From Asterionellopsis glacialis (lineage: Eukaryota > Bacillariophyta > Plagiogrammaphyceae > Rhaphoneidales > Asterionellopsidaceae): 19,749 bases of DNA. This document shows, one piece after another, positions 1 through 8,207 of this stretch (its first letter is position 1; each line of letters opens with the position of its first letter). The stretch is from assembly GCA_014885115.2 (NCBI GenBank), contig WKLE02001996.1, positions 1-19,749 on the forward strand, given 5' to 3'. Position numbers and translations under genes: made by a program. The notes under the pieces are model-generated. The model had not been told where the DNA came from. It worked only from the letters and a program-made list of their open reading frames with translations, and made no database searches.

Positions 1-499
1 CTTACTTAGGAAAAATGACAACAATACACCCATACAAGCCGTCCACAACAATCGTGGGAGACTTCCTAGCACTCTACAGTATAATTTTATGTAGCAAAAA
101 GAAAACGGCGGGAAATGATTGGTTGGATTGTTTTTCGCGAGAGAAAATCGCGCATACATCATGTCTGGCCGACCTCATCTGGAACCGAATCCGAGATCCA
201 CCCAATCTGAAATCTGAAATCCTCTTTCTAAAGACGTTTAGAGATCCTTCTTTGCGGCCTGTCATCATAACCCCTACCACGTCGTGCTCTCCACAATGGC
301 GATCTAGACGAACTTTAGAGAGTCTCTCAGGGAAACAAAAACATAATCAACATCATCCACACATACTCTTTATCCTTTGGGTAGCCGTATACTCCGTATC
401 TCTCTAAATTATAAAGAGTACCTACAAGTCGTGTCCTTGAAAAATTACATCCCCAAAGAAAATTAAAGAAGAAACACAATCAATTACACAGTACACATC
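1..499. other. Intergenic region upstream of CSL4
   Basis: No credible gene is seen. An open frame at 15-407 has no recognisable domain and contains the dispersed 52 bp block in its coding sense, so it is taken as chance. The stretch probably holds the CSL4 promoter and 5' untranslated region. It contains the 78-129 block with an E2F-like site and a CCAAT box, followed at about 130-155 by a CG-rich patch with two CGCG words. The last 90 bases before the start codon are A-rich, as expected for a 5' leader. Confidence 0.6.
78..129 (+). repeat. Dispersed 52 bp block, copy 1, with E2F-like site and CCAAT box
   Basis: This block matches 7560-7611 at 51 of 52 positions in the same orientation; the only difference is G versus T in the GTAGC/GTATC word. 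It contains GGCGGGAAA at 107-115, the complement of the classic E2F/DP site TTTCCCGCC, and ATTGG at 118-122, an inverted CCAAT box. Similarity stops abruptly on both sides. It may be a conserved promoter module or a fragment of a dispersed repeat; regulation is inferred from motif identity only. Confidence 0.75.
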
Positions 500-1210
500 A
501 TGACGACAACCATGCAATCGTCACCCACATTACGATTTCAAATTGGAAGTACAGTGACACCTGGTGATCGTATTGGTAGTATACGTGAAGTATCTGCTGG
601 GAAAGGTACCTATGTACGTGGTGGACATGTATATGCAAGTGCAGTTGGTACATTGACATTGGACAATAGTATCGAATCATCGTCATCATCATCATCACAA
701 CCTTTAGTAGTAGTATCTGTGGAATTAGGAAAAGGACGTCAATATGCATCTTCTAAAGTACTAACTGTTGGGACGCTAATTTTAGGACGTGTATCACGTG
801 TCATGATGCAACAAGTTATTATTGATATGGTAGCTGCCGAACATATAGGTAGTTTGGTCGTACCAGGGAGTAGCAGTACCAGTCAACAACTTCCAGAAGG
901 TGTCATTCGGAAAGAAGATGCAAGATCACAAACAACGGAAGAAATATCATTAGATAAATGCTTTCATCCAGGTGATGTTGTCCTATGTCGTATATTGGCT
1001 TTGGGGGATTCGCGTAAATTCTTATTAACGACAGGTGAAACAGAATTAGGTGTCATACAAGCCATCTCCAAAGTGAGTGGTCAACCCATGATACCAACAT
1101 CATGGAATGAAATGGAATGTCCAATTACACATACCAAGGAATCTAGAAAATGTGCAAAACCATCCTCTGCATCTGCGTCATTGAGTACCACCATGACAAC
1201 CCAACATTGA
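500..1210 (+). CDS. CSL4: Exosome complex cap subunit CSL4 (EXOSC1-like)
   Basis: CSL4 is one of three RNA-binding cap subunits of the RNA exosome, which degrades and trims RNA 3' to 5' in nucleus and cytoplasm; the cap threads RNA into the ring. The 236-residue protein matches the family along its length. An N-terminal domain has PGDRIG (21-26) and GKGTYVRGGHVYAS (34-47). An S1-type RNA-binding domain spans about 88-165 with the hallmark GVIRKEDAR (134-142). The C-terminal domain has FHPGDVVLCRILALGD (155-170) and ends in a block around SWNEMECPITHTKESRK (201-217). Length is slightly above the human protein of about 195 residues because of a Ser run (60-66) and a Ser/Thr-rich tail after 221. 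The first ATG is used; a second in-frame ATG lies four codons on. No intron is seen. Confidence 0.93.
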   Translation: MTTTMQSSPTLRFQIGSTVTPGDRIGSIREVSAGKGTYVRGGHVYASAVGTLTLDNSIESSSSSSSQPLVVVSVELGKGRQYASSKVLTVGTLILGRVSRVMMQQVIIDMVAAEHIGSLVVPGSSSTSQQLPEGVIRKEDARSQTTEEISLDKCFHPGDVVLCRILALGDSRKFLLTTGETELGVIQAISKVSGQPMIPTSWNEMECPITHTKESRKCAKPSSASASLSTTMTTQH

Positions 1211-1531
1211 CGGGGGGTGAGGAAGGAAGGCAACACGTGAACAATTCATAGAATTTGATCTTTTTTCTTGTTCGGGAGTGAGGCGAGAAAGCATTGCATT
1301 ACTAACTAAATACTGTACTCTGTATACTTGAAACTACAAGAAAGTAATGATATTTTATAAAGAAAACTCCTTCCCTTTTAGAGAGAAGATATTAGAGACG
1401 GTACATGAAATTGTACTTTTTTAATCATTTGGCTTCCTACTATGATTTCATGTATTTATTTTCTTTGACTTTTTGCGGGTTTATAACCATTCGTATGTGT
1501 TTAATCGTCAAAAACACTGTGCGTACCAACG
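1211..1531. other. 3' flank of CSL4
   Basis: No gene is seen here. It is AT-rich with normal CpG frequency (for example near 1211, 1235, 1272 and 1505-1530), and probably holds the CSL4 3' untranslated region and terminator. The last CpG before the depleted tract is at 1530-1531. Confidence 0.5.
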
Positions 1532-2809
1532 TATATCCATAGATAACAGAAAACTAAAATATGTATCACAGTCTTTACAATATGTAGCAGTTGGGGGGAA
1601 GGGGTTTCTATATGTCTTGCAACTTGGACAATTAAAGAGTATGCTGTATGACAATCCAGTCTTTATGTGAGTCTCTTTCAGTGAGGATAACATATAAGCA
1701 CCATATAATACTATCTAGAATTCTTCATTTATGTTTGAGAGGTCTTCACACTTTTGAAAGAGATCAACAACAACAAGCTTGCTTCTAAAGGCCATCTAAG
1801 AATTTGCAGATAACATACCTGTGGTGGCTACACACTAACAAGGACTGTGAGGGGGAAATAAAGATACCTTACTACAAATAACATGAAATTTTGATATTGT
1901 TTTATTTTCATTCTCTGGATAGAATTTTTTAAACAAATCACAAATCAAGGTTGACTTGAACTAACTTCTTGCTTACTAGAGATTATTTTGATGAGCACCA
2001 GAATTCCAAAATTCTTTCAAGTAAGAAGACATTTCTGTAGAGTTATTTGTGACCTAGATTTCACAATGCATGTTTTCATAATGATGTAGACATTCAGGTA
2101 CTATTTGAAACAATGTCTTCTACAAAGACAAGTGGTATTGTTCAGAAGCAGAAAGAAGAAACTTAAGCACTCCTCACATATAACTGACTTGGCCATTATT
2201 TCAAAACCCACTGTGTCATCAATGACATCAGCAGCAAAAGTACTGAATTCATTGTGGTCTCTCTTTTCTAATCCATGGTCTTGAATATTATTGATATATT
2301 CCTGTTTTAGGTTATTAAATTCAATAACTTTAACAAGAACAATTTTCATCACAAGGTGGTGGTGATGCCCTTGAACATTTTTATGGTGGTGACCACCCAT
2401 CAAACTAGCACCATATTTACTAATAGTTTATAAAGCAGGGAAACACAGCAAATAAATAAAAGCCATAAGCAATATATGAATAACATTTTGTAATTTTAGT
2501 ACATGACTTACAGTATGATAACTTTATCTGGTGTGCACTTATTTAAGAAATAGTGAGGTTGAAAAACATTTTGATAGTAGTAGATTGCTTCATCCCTCTT
2601 GATTTTTGAAAGTCCAGGAAATCAATCAATTTGACTATTCTTCCTTTTTCATTATCATAAAGATTCTTTTTCCTCAGGACATCCACATGGCCAACAGACT
2701 TCTTACATGATCATAAGACACAGGGACAACTACTAAAAGGATTTGGGTTACCAGCAACCTTATTTTTTCTGTAATGCTGGAAAAGTAGGACTGTCTCAAC
2801 CTATGTTTG

Positions 2810-3205
2810 TCTTCATCTTCACATCCCATTGAAACCTGGATACTTGTTCATATATAAGGAGGAAGAAAAAACATTTGTAGGTTGCAATTTTTATATGTTG
2901 CTCTCCTAAAAGAATATGGATGAAGAAAAAACAACAGAACTAACATGCTTTATTATAGGGTTTCAAGGATTAATTTTTACAGTCATCTTCTTATTTTGAC
3001 AAACAAACATATAATTAAATTTGTAAAGTACTACATTTTCTTCTTCATGTTCACCCCAGTGAAACCTTCACAGTTATCTTGATCTCTGGAAAGACTAAAT
3101 TGAATGTATGAAATCACACTTTCTTCTTCATGTTCATTCCAGTAAAGCCTATATACATAGTACTTGTTAATATTAGAGGATGAAACCAAATTTGTTGTTG
3201 TGTTT
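2810..3205 (+). repeat. Diverged short repeats around a CTTCTTCATGTTC word
   Basis: Three related stretches were seen. One at 3036-3067 and one at 3119-3150 share the word TTCTTCTTCATGTTCA, then an imperfect CCAGT and AAACCT/AAAGCCT match. A looser copy starts near 2810, and its continuation (about 2838-2900) resembles the sequence after the third copy (about 3150-3205), sharing TACTTGTT, a purine-rich AGGA..GAA stretch, and TTG-rich sequence ending in TTTTTAT. The copies are strongly diverged and were aligned by eye. Confidence 0.45.
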
Positions 3206-3342
3206 TTATTTCTTTTGTCAGTCTACAAAAAAGAACAGATAATGACAAAAAAATGAACTATCAGCTTGCTTTAAGCTCCCATCAATCAACATTCATAGTC
3301 TTCTTAATCCATTTGCAAAATCCTACTTGCACCCTCTACTGC

Positions 3343-3486
3343 CAAAATTTCTGTTGTAAAAATCTCACTTGGTGATAAATTTTCCCTATGACAGCACCAT
3401 AAACAATCATTTACTAAATACAACAATTATAAGTATCATTTTGTTAAAACAATAAGTAAAAAAATTGATTTGAATGTTTTTAGGAT
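3343..3486 (+). repeat. Ancient direct repeat, copy A
   Basis: This stretch aligns in the same orientation with 3673-3822. Shared landmarks in order are CAAAATTTCT, a GTGATAAATTTT/GTGATGAAATTTT word, ATGACAGCACCAT versus GTGACAGTGCCAT, AATCA, a TATCATTTTGTTAAAA/CATCATTATGTTAAAA word, and a closing GTTTTTAG. Several differences are C-to-T or G-to-A changes. The match was aligned by eye and needs a gapped alignment. Confidence 0.55.
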
Positions 3487-3672
3487 ACATTTAGACCCTT
3501 TGGAATGCTTTGGACAACAATGCCTTTCAGGTGATATGATTAAGATGCACCATTGTCTCTCTCAGGTGTATTTCTTATGTAAATGATGATTAGATGCAAG
3601 GGGTGTCTACTAGTACTTTTGTCTACATAATTTCTGTGATATGCATAATAAAACTGTCTACACAGGAGAAGT

Positions 3673-3822
3673 CAAAATTTCTATTTTCTAAAAATATCCC
3701 TTAGTGATGAAATTTTACTGTGACAGTGCCATCATAGAAAATCAATCACCAAAAAAAAAGAATTATGTGCATCATTATGTTAAAAAAATACTTCAAAAAT
3801 TTGATGTAGGTGTTTTTAGTTA
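3673..3822 (+). repeat. Ancient direct repeat, copy B
   Basis: This is the partner of 3343-3486, starting 330 bases downstream, with the same landmarks in the same order and a few small gaps. Its presence suggests that the CpG-poor tract contains, or is built from, repeated units rather than unique sequence. Confidence 0.55.
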
Positions 3823-5050
3823 TTGCAGCAAGTTGAAAGTATTGATGTAGCAAATTGAAAACATGTAAATTGTCTTATTTGTAAAAAAACTTTCCAAAAT
3901 GATGGGATTAGGCTTTTTGTATCCACTCTCCACCCTTTACTAGTAGGATTTTAGAAGAACACCAACCAAAAATTATTTTAACCTGGTATATTTAGCACAC
4001 CTAGTATACCATTTAGTGTGTACAAGTTTACACTCTTCCACTTTACAAGAATAGCACCTTTGCACATCTGACTATGGATTTTTATTTCTCCACTAGTTCC
4101 TCATCCAATGTAACAATACAGCAGATCTCCTTAATCTTGGATTGTAGATCCTGCTGGGAAGACTACGTGCTTGTTCAACTCTTACCAGATTCTGAACTAC
4201 CATCTCCAGCCAATACCACTAACAAGTACTCCTCCTTGCTTGCTTAAACCAACCTGTTCCCCTCAATGCACCTTGCACACCCATGCTCTCAATTCCTCCT
4301 TAGTCCACTACTGGTAGCTTGCATTGCAAAACAAACCATATAACCTTTATATTACTTTTTAAAATTTAAAATAGGATTCCATTAATACTCACCCAGTTAT
4401 TCATGTAATGATGAAATCATGACTACTCAACCTAGGAACTATACAGAAAATCATGTTCTCACTGCAAAACATTTCACTTGCCACACTTATGGCCTTAGCT
4501 AAGAACCAAGACAACACTGTATGGTTACAATTCCTCTATGGGCGAGAGTATCATATATCTGGAAGAATGCACAGGAGAAATGGCTTCATCACAAAATGGA
4601 AACAATCAAGTCCTCAAAAATGGGCCCCACTCTATGTAGTGGCACAATAAACAAATCATCAACTTTTTATGCACCCTCTTGTCATTTTTGTATGTGTGAT
4701 ATCTAAGTATTATTTTTATGTGATATTTTTTGTATCTTTGATTCAGACAGATGGTTGGATTCTATTCTTTGCTCCCAAATCAATGAAAAAGACACCACTA
4801 TTGAATATTTCACAGGATGATGCAGTCCCAGCACTACCAAAGTGCATTGCTGTGATGATTTCTACTGATCCAGCTTGACTCTTCACAATCATCAAATGCC
4901 ACAAGTGGTTGTTGATCTCCATCACTAGTTGCTACCAGGTACAGCCCCTGCTAGAGTCCCATTGGCACCAGCAGCAAGAAATAGATTGGAAGTCTCCACA
5001 GAAATGAAATCAACTAACAAAACTATACTGCAAAAATAAGTGTGCTGGGC

Positions 5051-5070
5051 ATTATATTATATAATATTAT
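5051..5070. repeat. AT-only near-palindrome at the edge of the CpG-poor tract
   Basis: This 20-base A/T-only sequence equals its own reverse complement except at one symmetrical pair (positions 3 and 18). It lies 10 bases before the first CpG of normal flanking DNA at 5081. It could mark an insertion boundary or be a chance AT-rich hairpin. Confidence 0.4.
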
Positions 5071-5736
5071 AAATTGATGACGGTTCACAGTTCTGTTTTT
5101 AAATTTTGGCTCGCGACCCCAGTCTGCCCCAGTCTGACTTGATCGTTTCTGTCCATACGAAGAATTAGAGCTTTCGACGGGGTCGTAATTTTGCTGGAAA
5201 CGGAAAACCCCTTTTTCTTATTCTTATTTTTTCTTATTCTTATTTTCAATTTCTTTCTATTGGTACACAATTCTACATTTCTTCAATTTCTGATCATCAG
5301 AAAAAGAATAAGTAATAGGAATCATAACTTGATAAACAGCAGTGTGAACCAGCTTAGCCAATAATAATAATGTACTGGTTCGATAGTACGTACCTTTTCT
5401 AAAAGGAGGGGTATTGTTAGTTGTACTGTACCTGGGTATTGATTCAAAACTCTATACTCGCTGTAGAGGTGAAACATGATGTATAATTGATTACTCAGTA
5501 TAGAATTCTTTAGTACCTTTCTACAAGGAACACCCGAGGAAATAATCTGTATTCTGGAAGTAATTCAACATAGTAACAATTCGATTGTGTTATCAGCATG
5601 TCATACGTGATACGAACAAGTTGAAGTATAGAGAACCCCTCTTACAGTTCAGATCCAAAAATAACACTTTCGGAAAATAGTAATAAACATATTAGTTTTA
5701 AATCTTCGTAATAATAAATGTTCTTTCTGAAACCAT

Positions 5737-5767
5737 AAAGCTGTTTCCAAAGCTGTTTCATGAAACA
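5737..5767. repeat. 12 bp tandem word and 14 bp perfect palindrome
   Basis: AAAGCTGTTTC occurs twice, at 5737-5747 and 5749-5759, and the second copy runs into TGTTTCATGAAACA at 5754-5767, a perfect palindrome. Further TGAAAC words follow at about 5868 and 5901. The structure could form a small hairpin or bind a dimeric factor; no function can be assigned from sequence. Confidence 0.55.
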
Positions 5768-6138
5768 TCTATAGAAATGATCTATACTGTGTATTGTTTC
5801 GATTGTTATGTGATATGCCTTTCAAGACATTTTTTTGATGGAAACCGCAAGCAGTGAAAACAAGAACTTGAAACAGATGTTGAGATTGGTGAGTAGTCTT
5901 TTGAAACCGTCAACTGGCTCATTATTGTATCCATTCTCCTCTGTATACCGTAGGTCCTATATGGGAACTAAGGATAAAAAATCCAACAACGCACCATTGG
6001 CGTCATAATTGTAAAAACTCTTAAAAACTAGGCAAAAACAGAATGTAGTATAATGTAAAAAGAAAAATTTATAGTAGTATAATTTAGTATGTTTTGTGAT
6101 GTTGTTTTTCAATCCTTTTGTTCACATGAACTGTACGA

Positions 6139-6220
6139 GTAGGACTACTTTGAAGGAAGCAATGTAATGTCGTAGCTGCGAAGGACTACTTCGAAGGAAT
6201 CTGTGTAATATTGTATCTGC
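6139..6220. repeat. Diverged 41 bp tandem duplication
   Basis: Two adjacent 41-base units, 6139-6179 and 6180-6220, share 33 of 41 positions by eye. Common words are AGGACTACTT, GAAGGAA and GTAAT, with CTGC at the end. The pair probably lies in the 3' untranslated region or just downstream of the HMG-box gene. Confidence 0.65.
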
Positions 6221-6286
6221 ATTTGCTTGGACGTAGGAATAATATAAAGAACTATGGTGATGTTGTCACAGAAGTCATCAAGCTAG

Positions 6287-7096
6287 TTATATTTTTGGTT
6301 CACCGGGTGTGGAGTTTAATGAACATATAAAATCAATGCATTTATTGTCCAACTTGGATGCTAGATCATCAATGTTCTTTGCTGACAATATTTGTCCCAG
6401 GTTGCTGGTTTGTAGAGCTTGCCGACCAGCGTCGACAGAATTATCAATTGAATCAGAGAATAGAAAATCCTCTTGTGTATTTGATTCCTCAAGAACACTT
6501 GATAATTTGAAAATTATTGCTGTAGAATTCAACTCTTGACCATTAGATAGATCATGCTGTAAAGTACCATTTTCCTCAAAATTGAATGACTCAATTTGAC
6601 AATCATTGCTGATTGCGTTATGGCTTGTTGAGAGTTTTGGAATACTTTTACAACTGAGACTATCGGTACTACTTGGAAAGGTGAAGGGTCCTTCGATACT
6701 TGTGTTTGCGTTGCTGTGGTACTTGATGTTGGCGGTAGTCTTCTCTTGCCTTTCCTTCCAAGCTTTTAATTCAGCTTGACACCGCCTCATATCTTTCTGA
6801 GCCGCGATTTGGTACTCCTCTTTTCTTTCTTCCGACAAGCTCTTCCACTTGGCTGCTATCTTTCTATTAATGTCAGTGTATCCCATAGAACCTGGTCTTT
6901 TTCGACGTCGTCGATCCTTAACACCATATAATATCTTGGACACTTCTAGAGATGATAATTCACCACTATTCAAAGCCTCTTGTAGAATTCTTGAACGTTC
7001 CTCCTCGGCGAATATATGGTATGCCGAACGTGGTCTTCGAGGTCTTTCCATTGATGCAGGCATGTTTGTATACTTTGCTGTTCGCATTGCATTCAT
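6287..7096 (-). CDS. HMG-box protein with an insert inside the box
   Basis: The 269-residue protein carries one HMG box near its N terminus, so it is probably a nuclear DNA-binding or chromatin protein. Helix 1 begins at RPRRPRSAYHIFAEEER (18-34), the usual 'P..P.SAY..F..E.R' signature. Helices 2 and 3 are TDINRKIAAKWKSLSEER (74-91) followed by KEEYQIAAQKDMRRCQAELKAW (92-113). Between helix 1 and helix 2, where a standard box has only a short turn, lies about 35 residues (38-72) containing the basic run RRRRKR (62-67), a possible nuclear localisation signal. The C-terminal half (120-269) is rich in Ser, Asn and acidic residues without a known domain. The reading frame is unbroken and opens at the first ATG; alternative in-frame starts lie at codons 4 and 12. 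The gene is divergent from the reductase gene at 8208. Confidence 0.85.
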   Translation of the reverse strand: MNAMRTAKYTNMPASMERPRRPRSAYHIFAEEERSRILQEALNSGELSSLEVSKILYGVKDRRRRKRPGSMGYTDINRKIAAKWKSLSEERKEEYQIAAQKDMRRCQAELKAWKERQEKTTANIKYHSNANTSIEGPFTFPSSTDSLSCKSIPKLSTSHNAISNDCQIESFNFEENGTLQHDLSNGQELNSTAIIFKLSSVLEESNTQEDFLFSDSIDNSVDAGRQALQTSNLGQILSAKNIDDLASKLDNKCIDFICSLNSTPGEPKI

Positions 7097-7305
7097 CAGG
7101 ACTTGTGGTTGTTATGTTTGGTTTTTCGATTTTATGTTTGGACTGGGGTAACTCTCTAGGATGCACAATGGACAGCACGAGGCCTAGATTTGTATTATAT
7201 CAATGCTTACGTACAATTCCAAGTCAGAATACAGTACTACAGTTCCTGGGGTACAGATCGAGTCTAGCCTAGAGTCTCGATGATACAGGAACCAGGTAGG
7301 CGGGT

Positions 7306-7311
7306 CACGTG
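7306..7311. promoter_or_regulatory. CACGTG palindrome (G-box/E-box)
   Basis: A six-base CACGTG, the core site of bHLH and bZIP factors, lies 210 bases upstream of the HMG-box start codon, in the shared divergent region. It is a single short match and could be chance. Confidence 0.3.
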
Positions 7312-7559
7312 TGATGTCTGGTACATTTTTTAAGTTCAGGAGTGAAAACACGCTCTATGCTTCGGCTGTTTCCAAAATTTCTGTTTCACGACTACATTAT
7401 TAAATTTCTCACAGTACATTTATGAACCAAAACAGCTACCTACCGGTTCCGATTTTTCTGTAGAGATCCATCCTGTGTTTTTGATGTGGGATTAGTGACC
7501 ATGGTTTTCTTGTATATAATAATACAGTACAGGTACAGAAGGTAACTTACCATGTACGG

Positions 7560-7611
7560 AGTATAATTTTATGTATCAAAAAGAAAACGGCGGGAAATGA
7601 TTGGTTGGATT
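7560..7611 (+). repeat. Dispersed 52 bp block, copy 2, with E2F-like site and CCAAT box
   Basis: This is the partner of 78-129, identical at 51 of 52 positions and in the same orientation. GGCGGGAAA is at 7589-7597 and ATTGG at 7600-7604. It lies about 600 bases upstream of the reductase start codon, while copy 1 lies about 370 bases upstream of CSL4. Flanking bases are unrelated in the two copies. Confidence 0.75.
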
Positions 7612-8207
7612 CTAAGAAACCTTCTCTTGTAATTTCAGGAGGTTACCAGTAGGTCCTAAACGTACTTGTACAATGTTATTCATCCAGGAAATCATTTCAG
7701 AGAACCTCCAAAAAAATATTACTCCTATCATCTTAAAAAATCTTATGGTAGACTATACTGGAAGGTCTGTATGGTAGACTTTAACAGGTAGGAATGAGTA
7801 ATACCCCGTACAAGGTACGCATGTATGGATTAGTGATACACCAGTTGCGCTTACATAGCTTTGGTTCGTCCTGCCATGAAGGCATGCGTGTTTTTTCCAT
7901 CACATCGAGTTTTTCAGAACTTATGTATGGCTGCACGTATGATATTATGAAAAACACGCTTTATGTCATGTGTTTTGTCAGTGTCCTTGTCGTGCGCTAA
8001 ACTCGTATTTATAAATTAAACACATATTATAATAATACATCTTACAAAGCTTTTTCGAACGGAAACGTATTTTTGTTGTCTCGGACAATTTGACAAAACA
8101 CGCGCGCACCATTTGACATTGCGCCAATCCATCACCATTATTTTTTTTTGACATCTGCAGCAGCAATCTAAATCGAAATCAATTTCAAAATTCGCCAGCA
8201 CGCCACC

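Larger units (their letters stand above)
1532..5080. other. CpG-depleted tract, probable relict methylated insertion
   Basis: Read base by base, this 3.5 kb contains only two CpG dinucleotides, at 4166-4167 and 4543-4544, while GpC, TpG and CpA are all common. DNA on both sides has ordinary CpG. No open frame longer than about 100 codons occurs, and none resembles a known protein; short frames at 2101-2403 (-) and 4453-4878 (+) are probably chance or remnants. Diverged internal repeats are present (2810-3205 and 3343/3673). The right edge has an AT-only near-palindrome at 5051-5070. Loss of CpG with TpG and CpA kept is what long-term cytosine methylation and deamination produce, so an old silenced transposable element is the likeliest reading. 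No terminal repeats, target-site duplication or transposon protein could be made out, so the class is unknown. Confidence 0.7.
5081..6286. other. Intergenic region, 3' side of the HMG-box gene
   Basis: No gene is seen. CpG frequency returns to normal at 5081. The stretch includes a pyrimidine-rich low-complexity tract near 5210-5255 (repeated TTCTTATTCTTATTT), a run of TGAAAC/GTTTCA words at about 5728-5906 with a perfect 14-base palindrome at 5754-5767, and a 41 bp tandem duplication at 6139-6220. The last few hundred bases are likely the 3' untranslated region of the minus-strand HMG-box gene. No tRNA or small RNA was recognised. Confidence 0.5.
7097..8207. other. Divergent intergenic region between the HMG-box and reductase genes
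   Basis: No gene is supported; short frames here look random. The region must hold promoters for both diverging genes. It contains a CACGTG palindrome (G-box/E-box) at 7306-7311, the second copy of the 52 bp block at 7560-7611, a pair of TATGGTAGACT words at 7744-7754 and 7770-7780, and a T9 run at 8141-8149 shortly before the reductase start. Short GTAC/GGTA words recur around 7500-7560. Confidence 0.5.

Noticed and set aside
15..407. 130-codon open frame on the plus strand
   Set aside because: No domain or protein-like composition; it includes the dispersed 52 bp block and probably lies in the CSL4 promoter region.
2101..2403. 100-codon minus-strand frame with His-rich start
   Set aside because: It lies in the CpG-depleted repeat-like tract and has no recognisable motif.
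4453..4878. Overlapping short frames that hinted at a transposon polyprotein remnant
   Set aside because: No reverse transcriptase, integrase or transposase motif could be identified in any frame.
5365..5395. GGTTCGATAGT resembling a tRNA B box
   Set aside because: The final CC of the B box is missing, and no A box, cloverleaf or acceptor stem could be found around it.
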